Assembly: GCA_021790855.1 (NCBI GenBank)
Contig: JAJYFP010000068.1
Span: forward strand, 1 to 5,027
Direction: 5' to 3'
DNA: 5,027 nucleotides
DNA from: Actinomycetes bacterium
Lineage (GTDB): Bacteria > Actinomycetota > Acidimicrobiia > Acidimicrobiales > Acidimicrobiaceae
This document shows positions 1-5,027 of the stretch, piece by piece. Every line of letters starts with the position of its first letter. The stretch's first letter is position 1. The position numbers and the translations under genes are program-made. The notes below the pieces were generated by a model, which saw nothing but the letters and a program-made list of their open reading frames with translations, was not told the DNA's origin and did not search any database.

Positions 1-288
1 CTCGGCACAAGGATTTGGGGTTTCTCCTTCGCTGTGGCCAATGACGTAAGGAGTGACTACTTTTTCCTCAAACTCGTCCGTAAAGTTAAAGACGAAGTGT
101 TTTATACCCAACTGAGCCGCAACTCTTCTAGCATCTTCCACGTCGGAGACTGAACAACAGCCGGAGTCAGAGCTCCCTCCCCAGAGTTTCAAAGTAGCAC
201 CGACTACCTCGTGCCCTTGCTGCACCAAAAGCCCGGCCGCCACAGAAGAGTCGACTCCTCCAGACATAGCAACCATTACCTTTGCCAA
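1..288 (-). CDS. mnmA: tRNA-specific 2-thiouridylase MnmA, N-terminal part (cut by window edge)
   Basis: MnmA adenylates and then thiolates U34 in the wobble position of the tRNAs for Lys, Glu and Gln, taking sulfur from a persulfide relay. It is cytosolic. The 96 visible residues begin MAKVMVAMSGGVDSS. The PP-loop ATP pyrophosphatase motif SGGVDSS lies at residues 9-15. It is followed by LKLW, the family segment GCCSVSDVEDARRV (43-56), LGIKHFVFNF, and the conserved TPNPC at 90-94. The catalytic cysteine just after this segment and the whole C-terminal half lie outside the window. I chose the TTG at 288 because an AAAGGAG sits 7 nt upstream and an in-frame TAA at 315-313 closes the frame above it. 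The ATG at 276 lacks a well-spaced ribosome site. The gene follows the phosphodiesterase gene on the same strand after 54 bp, so co-transcription is likely. The GCC and TPNPC pattern looks actinobacterial. The family assignment is very secure. Confidence 0.97.
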   Translation of the reverse strand, partial: MAKVMVAMSGGVDSSVAAGLLVQQGHEVVGATLKLWGGSSDSGCCSVSDVEDARRVAAQLGIKHFVFNFTDEFEEKVVTPYVIGHSEGETPNPCAE

Positions 289-295
289 ACCTCTA

Positions 296-302
296 CTCCT
301 TT
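296..302 (-). promoter_or_regulatory. Ribosome binding site deciding the TTG start of mnmA
   Basis: On the minus strand AAAGGAG occupies 302-296, followed by a 7-nt spacer and TTG at 288-286. This is good complementarity to the 16S rRNA tail at ideal spacing. It favours TTG over the in-frame ATG at 276, which would be about 19 nt from the same site. Confidence 0.75.
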
Positions 303-342
303 GTCTCGGTCTTTAAAGCTACAATCAAGCTACCAGTGGTAG

Positions 343-1209
343 TCACGGCCTAAAAGAGGCACCAAGATCAGAGAGCGTAGCCGCACAAAGCGCAGGCCTA
401 TCGGTTATAATCCCGTCTACACCCACGTCTACTAGGTGTTCCATCTGACTTCGTTCGTTGATCGTCCATACGTGGACCGCTACTCCACATTCGTGGGCGA
501 ACTCTACGAAAGAAGAATCTAGATACTCAATACCTCCATAAGAAGCCGGTATCTGGAGAGCCACATACGGCAAAGGAAGAGTGTCAGGTCTCTGCCGATC
601 TGCGAGAAAGTCGTTATAAAACCGCAACGCCTCCTCTGGCGAAGCTGCTGTATAGATCTCGGGGTTAAGCGCACGGACACGATCCAGTGGACCTTGAAGA
701 AACGAAGCAAATATAGTACGATCACGAAGCTCTTTGTCTAAAATCAAAGAGACTAGCTTGGTCTCGAACTCCGCCTCAACACCCATATCTTCTTTGATAT
801 CGACGTTGATGAACACATCGTTACAAACCTCAACAACCTCATTGAAAGTTGGAACTCTAAAACGACCGTCCTCTTTGGCGAGACCTCGGTATGGGTATTC
901 CGACTCTCCTAAACTATGATCTTCCTCTGCGCCGTTATTTGCAAAGTAATAGGCCGCATCCAAAGTCTTTATCTCTTCCAACGTCAAGTCACGCACGTTG
1001 CCCAGTCCGTTTGTAGTTCTCTCCAGCGAGTCGTCGTGCAGACACACTGCATGCACGTCCTTTGTCGGGTGCACATCGATTTCAATTGCCGTTGCACCAC
1101 CGTAGATAGCCTTTTCTATCGCATATATCGTCGACGAAGGGGCTTCTAAAGCACCACCTCGATGGGCATAACTTAAGACTCTTCTACTGATCCATGGATT
1201 AGACATCAT
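343..1209 (-). CDS. Cytoplasmic glycerophosphodiester phosphodiesterase (GDPD family)
   Basis: This enzyme hydrolyses deacylated phospholipid headgroup diesters to sn-glycerol 3-phosphate and an alcohol, using a divalent metal. The 288 residues carry the full GDPD signature on a TIM-barrel-length protein. AHRGG places the first catalytic His at 16 and EAP lies at 22-24. EIDVHPTKD at 43-51 supplies metal-binding Glu43 and Asp45. The second catalytic His is in HDD at 58-60. NVDIKE is at 135-140, VWTIN at 247-251, and the closing GVDGIITDRP at 263-272. An insert around residues 84-120 containing YPYRG and RVPTFNEV is typical of the Streptomyces UgpQ2-like cytoplasmic subgroup. There is no signal peptide. 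One small deviation is PSST where many relatives have PENT. The start is ATGATG; an AGGG lies 5 nt before the first ATG and 8 nt before the second, so either may be used. The gene sits head-to-head with the acidic hypothetical gene and upstream of mnmA. A homologue acting on another glycerophosphodiester, including wall or lipid-derived ones, cannot be excluded. Confidence 0.95.
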   Translation of the reverse strand: MMSNPWISRRVLSYAHRGGALEAPSSTIYAIEKAIYGGATAIEIDVHPTKDVHAVCLHDDSLERTTNGLGNVRDLTLEEIKTLDAAYYFANNGAEEDHSLGESEYPYRGLAKEDGRFRVPTFNEVVEVCNDVFINVDIKEDMGVEAEFETKLVSLILDKELRDRTIFASFLQGPLDRVRALNPEIYTAASPEEALRFYNDFLADRQRPDTLPLPYVALQIPASYGGIEYLDSSFVEFAHECGVAVHVWTINERSQMEHLVDVGVDGIITDRPALCAATLSDLGASFRP

Positions 1210-1243
1210 TGATACCCTAGTTAGTAAACTATCCTTTCAGGAA
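1210..1243. promoter_or_regulatory. 34-bp divergent spacer with candidate promoter elements
   Basis: This spacer separates the phosphodiesterase start (1209, leftward) from the acidic hypothetical protein start (1244, rightward). It is too short for two full promoters without overlap into coding DNA. On the plus strand TATCCT at 1230-1235 fits a TANNNT -10 box. It ends 8 nt before the ATG at 1244, so the transcript would be leaderless or nearly so. TTGATA at 1209-1214 resembles a -35 box, but the spacing is only 15 nt. A small inverted repeat, TAGTT at 1218-1222 and AACTA at 1227-1231, could be an operator half-site pair. The minus strand shows TAGGGT at 1219-1214 and TAGTTT at 1231-1226, and I cannot choose between them. 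All of this is motif reading only. Confidence 0.3.
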
Positions 1244-1837
1244 ATGCTTGATCACATACTTCTCGATTTTGTTGCTAACCTCAAGTCCTCGCTCGAAAGT
1301 TCGATGCTCGAAAAAGCGGGCGTAGAGGAGCGGTTCCAGATAGACGTTTGGCTCGGTGATATTAGTTTTGAAACATCTTACTCTCTTCCGGGAGAAGATA
1401 ACCCACCTACGGTAAGAGCCGACATATCGGTCGAATGGCCCACCTGGAGCCAGAGCAACTTTCGCTCGTGGACTCTTGGAGAGGGGTTTGAGGAGGGTGC
1501 AGATATAAACGTTGAAGTCGCTATTCGAGCTCAACACAAACGCGAGTCTCTACTTTTAGATGACTACGTCAGCTCCCTCCCAAGTCAGTCTCCAGAGATG
1601 TTTACCACTCGATTTGAACTGACATCTGTGTCGAGCGAGACCGCTTACGATCCAAACTCAAAAGCAAAGGAGAACTCCATGGAGTTCGTCTATGACGCAA
1701 CTCTACATCTAGATGAGAACTTGATAGAAGACGCTGTAGGTCTTGAGAGAGAGTTAGAACCCTTTGGAGCTTGGATAGCGTCTTTACTTGTCAAGGTCTC
1801 GGATCTTAAACTCAATACGTCGGGAGAGTTGGACTGA
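1244..1837 (+). CDS. Unrecognised, strongly acidic 197-residue protein
   Basis: I do not recognise a family. The protein has about 38 Asp/Glu against 14 Lys/Arg by hand count, giving a net charge near -24. It has no cysteine, no signal peptide and no transmembrane segment. The N-terminal stretch of about 25 residues looks like an amphipathic helix (LDHILLDFVANLKSSLESS). The middle (about 30-110) has alternating hydrophobic residues suggesting beta strands, including DISVEWPTWSQ and DINVEVAIRAQ. The C-terminus (about 160-195) again looks helical. Tryptophans cluster around 36-76. Coding is supported by an uninterrupted frame over its full length and by sensible protein composition; the opposite-strand frame reads as unlikely protein. 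No good Shine-Dalgarno precedes the ATG: AGGA lies only 1-2 nt away. Leaderless translation is therefore possible. The gene lies alone on the plus strand, 34 bp from the divergent phosphodiesterase gene, with its stop one base from the convergent zwf stop. I offer no function. Confidence 0.8.
   Translation: MLDHILLDFVANLKSSLESSMLEKAGVEERFQIDVWLGDISFETSYSLPGEDNPPTVRADISVEWPTWSQSNFRSWTLGEGFEEGADINVEVAIRAQHKRESLLLDDYVSSLPSQSPEMFTTRFELTSVSSETAYDPNSKAKENSMEFVYDATLHLDENLIEDAVGLERELEPFGAWIASLLVKVSDLKLNTSGELD
1672..1687. repeat. Perfect 16-bp palindrome inside the acidic hypothetical gene
   Basis: GAACTCCATGGAGTTC is identical to its own reverse complement. It lies in the frame encoding ENSMEF of the acidic protein. 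There is no spacer, so it would suit a symmetric dimeric DNA-binding protein better than an RNA hairpin. The flanking bases do not extend the symmetry. It may be coincidental. Confidence 0.9.
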
Positions 1838-1838
1838 A

Positions 1839-3287
1839 CTAGCGCACTTTACGGTTCATTCGAGTCTCTTCAAAAAGGGCATCTGCCTTTGTCGGTCCCC
1901 AGCTTCCGGGGGCATATGTATAGACGTCTTCAATGTCGAGTATCTTATCTACAATTCTCCATGACTCAAGCACAGACTCCTCAGTTGCAAACCTTGAGTG
2001 GTCGCCAACAACAGCATCTTCGATAAGCCTTGAGTAGCTGTCTGCACCCTGGTTAGGCAGCTCCTCGCTCTCCGAGATCGTGAGCTCGACGGGATGGGGA
2101 GTCATAAGTGATCCAGGCTGTTTTGAGAGAACCCTCAGCGCGATCTTCCCATCGGGCTTGAACCTAAATACGAACTTGTTAGGTTGTAAAGACTCCGCTC
2201 CTTCCACGCTAAATAGGTTTTGAGGTGGAACCTTAAACTCTACAACTGCCTCAGTAATAGTGTCAGCCATGTTTTTCCCTGATCTAACGAGAAACGGCAC
2301 TCCGCTCCATCGCCACGACTCGATAAAGCATCTAAGCGCAAAAAATGTCGGCGTCTTGGACTCCGCATCCACCCCCTTTTCATAGAGATACCCCTTGTAC
2401 CTCCCGACCACGACGTCTTGTGGAGTTATCTCCGGCATCGCTCGCAGAACTTTCAACTTTTCATCCGAGATTGATCGAGAGTCTGTATCGATCGGAGGTT
2501 CCATGGCGAGAAGGCAAAGTAACTGCAGTAGATGATTTTGGAAAACATCTCTAATGGCGCCTACTGAGTCGTAAAATGCTCCTCTGCCTTCAACGCCAAA
2601 GTCTTCAGCCATCGTTATAGTTACTCGATTGACGTATGTCCTGTTCCAAAGAGGCTCCAAAACTGCGTTTGCAAATCTAAACACCATTAAGTTTTGAATT
2701 GCTTCTTTTCCTAAGAAATGATCGATCCTGAAGATCCTCGAGTCTGGAAAGACTGCCGTCAAACACGAGTTCAGTTCGACCGAGGTCTGGAAGTCCCTAC
2801 CGAGAGGTTTCTCCACGATCAACTTACCCCGTTTAGTGAGGCCCACATCCTCCAAGGCCGTACACACCTTTTCAAACATCGATGGCGGGATAGCAAGATA
2901 GAAAAGAACATCTTGATCTTCACCGATATGACTTTGGAGATGTCGAAAGGTTTGGGGGTCGTTATAGTCCCCAGCCTGGTATCTCAGATCTGACAAGAAC
3001 TCCCCTAACACCTGCTCTTGGACGTTGGGTCCCTGAGACTGATAGATCGCCTCACGTGCCACCTCTCTAAAGTCCTCATTGGTATAAGAAGTAGAAGAGA
3101 CTCCAATCACACTCAGTTCTACCTCTTTGCGAGCTCGAAGTAGGTAAAGCGCTGGAAGCAGCATTTTACGGGAAAGATCTCCTGATGCTCCAAAAAGGAC
3201 AAATACTGCCTTGAAAGACTTTTGGCCACTCAACTGAGAGTACGCAAAACTTTCCACATCGGCGTCTTGGACAACTTCAACTGACAA
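1839..3287 (-). CDS. zwf: Glucose-6-phosphate 1-dehydrogenase
   Basis: Zwf oxidises glucose 6-phosphate to 6-phosphogluconolactone with NADP+ (or NAD+). It is the entry step of the oxidative pentose phosphate pathway and a main NADPH source in the cytosol. The 482-residue length is normal for the family. The N-terminal Rossmann motif GASGDLSRK lies at 33-41 and EKPLGRD at 159-165. The active-site signature RIDHFLGKE is at 187-195; by family analogy Asp189 pairs with the catalytic base, and His190 and Lys194 bind substrate. FQNHLLQLL at 249-257 carries the catalytic-base His252. [13 protein letters not shown] spans 326-338, and YAPGSWGP is at 458-465. The start is TTG with GGAGGT 5 nt upstream and an in-frame TAG at 3293-3291 just above it. 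Unlike many actinobacterial loci, no opcA or 6-phosphogluconolactonase gene follows; instead an unrelated gene converges with a one-base gap. The upstream PfkB kinase is on the same strand, but a 174-bp gap suggests separate control. Confidence 0.98.
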   Translation of the reverse strand: MSVEVVQDADVESFAYSQLSGQKSFKAVFVLFGASGDLSRKMLLPALYLLRARKEVELSVIGVSSTSYTNEDFREVAREAIYQSQGPNVQEQVLGEFLSDLRYQAGDYNDPQTFRHLQSHIGEDQDVLFYLAIPPSMFEKVCTALEDVGLTKRGKLIVEKPLGRDFQTSVELNSCLTAVFPDSRIFRIDHFLGKEAIQNLMVFRFANAVLEPLWNRTYVNRVTITMAEDFGVEGRGAFYDSVGAIRDVFQNHLLQLLCLLAMEPPIDTDSRSISDEKLKVLRAMPEITPQDVVVGRYKGYLYEKGVDAESKTPTFFALRCFIESWRWSGVPFLVRSGKNMADTITEAVVEFKVPPQNLFSVEGAESLQPNKFVFRFKPDGKIALRVLSKQPGSLMTPHPVELTISESEELPNQGADSYSRLIEDAVVGDHSRFATEESVLESWRIVDKILDIEDVYTYAPGSWGPTKADALFEETRMNRKVR

Positions 3288-3292
3288 CCTCT

Positions 3293-3298
3293 ACCTCC
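3293..3298 (-). promoter_or_regulatory. Ribosome binding site deciding the TTG start of zwf
   Basis: GGAGGT at 3298-3293 on the minus strand is followed by a 5-nt spacer and the TTG at 3287-3285. The nearby ATG at 3300 is out of frame with zwf and stops after seven codons, and the zwf frame has a TAG at 3293-3291. TTG is therefore the first usable start. Confidence 0.85.
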
Positions 3299-3300
3299 AT

Positions 3301-3318
3301 AAAAAGAGCTCCTAGAGC
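3301..3318 (-). terminator. Weak terminator-like hairpin with T-tract in front of zwf
   Basis: On the minus strand GCTC-TAG-GAGC (3318-3308) forms a 4-bp, 3-nt-loop hairpin followed at once by TCTTTTT (3307-3301), directly upstream of the zwf ribosome site. The stem is too short for a confident intrinsic terminator. It could be a weak terminator for kinase read-through, an attenuator for zwf, or chance. Its 5' arm overlaps the 3' arm of a longer inverted repeat, so the two folds would exclude each other. Confidence 0.25.
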
Positions 3319-3407
3319 GTTGATACTCTCCAATGATCAGGACGTTTACTCGTCCAAGCGAAACTACTTCGACATACAGGTCTCAAGAACGACCAAGAAA
3401 CGCTCTA
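3313..3407 (-). promoter_or_regulatory. Possible structured RNA leader of zwf
   Basis: In the zwf upstream strand a perfect 9-bp inverted repeat (TAGAGCGTT at 3407-3399, AACGCTCTA at 3321-3313) encloses 77 nt. Three short potential hairpins lie inside it. GGTC/GACC has an 8-nt loop (3394-3379). CGAA/TTCG has a 5-nt loop (3371-3359). GGACG/CGTCC has a 6-nt loop (3355-3340). Together they could draw as a closing stem with three arms. I match it to no known riboswitch class. The small hairpins are of a size expected by chance; the 9-bp closing repeat is the least trivial part. The rest of the 174-bp intergenic region shows no clear promoter, only an 8-bp palindrome GCATATGC at 3445-3452. Confidence 0.3.
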
Positions 3408-3461
3408 ATCACTTACATCAACACCTTAGCTTCGGAGCAACGTCGCATATGCCTTAGTAAC

Positions 3462-4448
3462 TCAAAGATACGGCGCCAAAAGTTCCACAAGTGGTCGGGT
3501 CGGTCTCGCACCAAAGTGTGAAATCACCTCAGTGGCACACTCTACCCCCATCCGACAGCTGGTCTCAAGATCAAATCCTCTAACCATTCCAAATAAAAAA
3601 CCCGCTGCAAACAGATCGCCCGCACCAGTGGTATCCACTACCTCAACACTAGGATTAGCAGGGACCTTAACGATGTGCTCATCATCGAAACCGAGGGCCC
3701 CTTCTGATCCTAAGGTGATCACCCCTTGGAGACCCTGACTACCCAACCTACGTGCAGCATCTTCCATATCGGAAGTACCAACGAGAGACTCAAACTCAGC
3801 TTCGTTTCCAAACACCATCGAGATAGCACCCGCTCTAATGAGGTCGTTCAAGCTGTCCTCAAGGCGCTCGACTAAGAAGCGGTCTGAGAGCGATAACACG
3901 AACTTTACCCCAGCTCTTACGAGCCTTGGAGCTAATTTAAGTATCGCATCATATGCAGCTTGCACCTCGAGTAGGTAACCCTCGATGTAGACGGTTTTTG
4001 CATCTTTTAGTGGGAGCTTTGCGATCTGAACTTCGCTAATGGTGGCGGCTGCCCCTAGATATGTTGCCATTGTCCGCTCACCGTCTTTGGTTACAAAAAC
4101 TAGACAACGTCCTGTTCCAACTCCCGGTCCTACAAAGTCAGTAAAGACCTCTACCCCTCCTTCGCGCATCTCACGAACGAAGCTTTCTCCTAGGTCATCG
4201 CTATCGTACAGTCCTAAAAAACCTGTATCAACGCCCAAAGTTGCTAATGCTGAAGCTGTGTTTGCAGCAGACCCTCCACTTTTCGTATGTTTTATTGGGA
4301 AAAGACTGGCAACCTCCATAGCTAGCTCACGTCCCACCAGAGTCATGGAGGAGCGTTCCAGGCCCAAACTGGCTAGATCTTCCTCCGTAGCCTCGATGAA
4401 TACATCTACAATTGCAGAGCCCAAGCAGATAACCTCGTTAGGTTTCAC
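3462..4448 (-). CDS. PfkB-family carbohydrate/nucleoside kinase, adenosine-kinase-like
   Basis: This is a ribokinase-fold (PfkB) enzyme that transfers phosphate from ATP to a hydroxymethyl group. The closest remembered subgroup is adenosine kinase, which converts adenosine to AMP in purine salvage. In the 328-residue form starting at GTG 4448, GSAIVDV is at 10-16 and the substrate-binding GGSAANT at 58-64. ERTMATYLGAA at 124-134 and EGYLL at about 156-160 are both characteristic of the adenosine kinase-like branch. GNEAEF is at 214-219. The C-terminal PfkB signature DTTGAGDLFAAGFLFG at 272-287 carries the catalytic Asp278 and the anion hole. The frame is open to a TTG at 4481, which would add 11 residues, but that start has no ribosome site. 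GTG at 4448 has AAAGGA about 5 nt upstream and gives the usual family N-terminus. The gene diverges from the aminopeptidase gene and precedes zwf. The substrate could instead be a sugar or another nucleoside; the family call is secure, the exact substrate is not. Confidence 0.93.
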   Translation of the reverse strand: MKPNEVICLGSAIVDVFIEATEEDLASLGLERSSMTLVGRELAMEVASLFPIKHTKSGGSAANTASALATLGVDTGFLGLYDSDDLGESFVREMREGGVEVFTDFVGPGVGTGRCLVFVTKDGERTMATYLGAAATISEVQIAKLPLKDAKTVYIEGYLLEVQAAYDAILKLAPRLVRAGVKFVLSLSDRFLVERLEDSLNDLIRAGAISMVFGNEAEFESLVGTSDMEDAARRLGSQGLQGVITLGSEGALGFDDEHIVKVPANPSVEVVDTTGAGDLFAAGFLFGMVRGFDLETSCRMGVECATEVISHFGARPTRPLVELLAPYL

Positions 4449-4453
4449 ACAAG

Positions 4454-4460
4454 TCCTTTC
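4454..4460 (-). promoter_or_regulatory. Ribosome binding site favouring the GTG start of the PfkB kinase
   Basis: GAAAGGA at 4460-4454 on the minus strand lies 5 nt before GTG at 4448-4446. It is part of a 10-bp-spaced direct repeat of GACTTG on that strand. The longer TTG-initiated reading from 4481 would place this site inside the coding region and has no comparable site of its own. Confidence 0.7.
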
Positions 4461-4523
4461 AAGTCGAACTAACGTATCCAATCTAAGACGACAGTCGAAG
4501 AGGAGCAGACATTCGGACGACCC

Positions 4524-4537
4524 ATCGTATCTACGAT
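4524..4537. repeat. Inverted repeat ATCGTA-TC-TACGAT, candidate operator
   Basis: Two perfect 6-bp arms (4524-4529 and 4532-4537) flank a 2-bp centre in the divergent region. The site lies about 68 bp upstream of the rightward TATAAA and about 76 bp upstream of the leftward GTG start. The tight symmetry suits a dimeric regulator rather than an RNA hairpin. No matching second copy was noticed in the window. Confidence 0.4.
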
Positions 4538-4662
4538 TGGCAAGTAGATGCTCGATTCGAACGATCTAACGCAGAACAAAGAGTACTTCACAAGAAATTC
4601 ACTCTATAAAGCCACGGACAGCAGCAGCATGAATTAGCATACCGAGGGTGAGAGATAACAAC

Positions 4663-5027
4663 ATGTTTCGGCTTTCCCCCACCGCATATCCGGTATCCTA
4701 CGACCTTGAACTAAGGCCAAACCTCGACTCGTTTGTCTTCAGTGGCAGTGTCTCGATCCAGCTCCAGATCCCACGAGATACGACAGAGATCGAGTTAAAC
4801 TCCAAGGACTTAGAGATATCAAGCGCTAATCTGTTCCAAGGAGAAACTCAAACCAACTTGAAGATCGAGATCGACAATGAACACGAGATTCTACGGCTGT
4901 TTTCACCTAACCTCATTCTTGCCGGATTAGCGACTCTTTCTATAGACTTCTCCGGAGATCTTCGAGACGATCTAGCAGGCTTCTACCGCTCCTCATATAC
5001 CAGCACTACCGGCGATACACACTACAT
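4663..5027 (+). CDS. M1-family metallo-aminopeptidase, N-terminal part (cut by window edge)
   Basis: M1 aminopeptidases are zinc enzymes that remove N-terminal residues from peptides, here probably in cytosolic peptide turnover since no signal peptide is present. The 121 visible residues match the N-terminal beta-sandwich domain. RLSPTAYPVSYDLELRPNLD at 3-22 is the classic opening (a Pro, then YDL and the L.P.L pattern). FVFSGSVSIQLQI at 24-36 and IELNSKDLEI at 43-52 follow. IDFSGDLRDDLAGFYRSSYT at 94-113 contains the GFYRSSY segment seen in puromycin-sensitive-type and actinobacterial members. The GAMEN and HEXXH zinc motifs would come later and are not in the window, so catalytic competence cannot be judged. 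The ATG at 4663 has a GAGGGTGAGAG-like purine tract 8-15 nt upstream. An in-frame GTG at 4648 is possible but lacks its own site, and an in-frame TGA at 4630-4632 bounds it. It diverges from the PfkB kinase gene. Confidence 0.92.
   Translation, partial: MFRLSPTAYPVSYDLELRPNLDSFVFSGSVSIQLQIPRDTTEIELNSKDLEISSANLFQGETQTNLKIEIDNEHEILRLFSPNLILAGLATLSIDFSGDLRDDLAGFYRSSYTSTTGDTHY

Larger units (their letters stand above)
4449..4662. promoter_or_regulatory. 214-bp divergent intergenic region between PfkB kinase and aminopeptidase
   Basis: This region must hold the starts of transcription for both divergent genes. Rightward, TATAAA at 4605-4610 is a plausible -10 box giving a leader of roughly 45 nt, but no good -35 is seen. 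AGCAT occurs twice, 10 bp apart, at 4626-4630 and 4636-4640. Leftward, TACGTT at 4476-4471 could be a -10 box about 22 nt before the GTG start, again without a clear -35. A palindrome ATCGTA-TC-TACGAT lies at 4524-4537 and is a candidate operator shared by both directions. TTCGAA at 4555-4560 is a second, 6-bp palindrome. All assignments are motif reading. Confidence 0.4.

Noticed and set aside
330..342. A CTACCA-G-TGGTAG inverted repeat in the gap between the phosphodiesterase and mnmA genes.
   Set aside because: With a 1-nt centre only about five pairs could form, and there is no T-tract on either side, so it is not a credible terminator; it may be a chance palindrome.
1229..1537. A 102-codon minus-strand frame opposite the acidic gene.
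   Set aside because: Its composition is unlike a folded protein, it overlaps the divergent spacer, and the plus-strand frame is longer and more protein-like.
1870..1892. A hairpin with a T-run (GGC-AGAT-GCC then CTTTTT) near the 3' end of zwf on the minus strand.
   Set aside because: It lies inside the zwf coding region before the stop codon, the stem is 3-4 bp, and the codons belong to the conserved C-terminal part.
3277..3300. A seven-codon ATG reading overlapping the zwf start, which might act as a leader peptide.
   Set aside because: It contains the zwf Shine-Dalgarno sequence and has no ribosome site of its own that I can see; it is most simply a by-product of the GGAGGT context.
3333..3521. 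A 62-codon plus-strand frame across the zwf leader and the kinase 3' end.
   Set aside because: It overlaps the kinase C-terminus antisense, has no ribosome site, and its basic, low-complexity composition does not suggest a real protein.
4039..4569. A 176-codon open frame on the plus strand opposite the PfkB kinase.
   Set aside because: It is antisense to a gene with clear catalytic motifs, and its Ser/Thr/Pro/Arg-rich composition is typical of a shadow frame.
4530..4580. GTTCGAATC on the minus strand, resembling a tRNA T-loop.
   Set aside because: The T-stem has a mismatch, and no acceptor, D or anticodon arm can be drawn at the right distances.

Overview
This window looks like an ordinary bacterial chromosome segment of about 45-50% GC (sampled by eye). 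It holds six protein genes and no sign of mobile DNA, CRISPR or RNA genes. Several features point to the Actinomycetota, possibly a moderate-GC member of the Acidimicrobiia: the GCCS and TPNPC segments of the MnmA fragment, a glycerophosphodiesterase with the YPYRG insert of the Streptomyces UgpQ2-like group, and a puromycin-sensitive-aminopeptidase-like M1 N-terminus with GFYRSSYT. This placement is inferred from remembered family patterns and was not computed.

Layout from left to right. Positions 1-288 (-) are the N-terminal 96 residues of the tRNA 2-thiouridylase MnmA. Positions 343-1209 (-) encode a cytoplasmic glycerophosphodiester phosphodiesterase, probably co-transcribed with mnmA. 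A 34-bp divergent spacer separates it from 1244-1837 (+), a very acidic 197-residue protein that I do not recognise. That gene converges on zwf (1839-3287, -), glucose-6-phosphate dehydrogenase, with one base between the two stop codons. A 174-bp leader precedes zwf and contains a perfect 9-bp inverted repeat enclosing three small hairpins. Upstream of the leader lies an adenosine-kinase-like PfkB kinase (3462-4448, -). A 214-bp divergent intergenic region follows, with a short palindrome. The window ends in the first 121 residues of an M1 aminopeptidase (4663-5027, +).

The genes are mostly central metabolism and housekeeping: tRNA thiolation, glycerol-phosphate salvage, entry to the pentose phosphate pathway, nucleoside salvage and peptide turnover. 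They do not form one obvious pathway. Three of the six genes appear to start at TTG or GTG, each behind a well-placed Shine-Dalgarno sequence. I see no convincing new defence, secretion or mobile system. The items most worth a second look are the possibly structured zwf leader and the unrecognised acidic protein.
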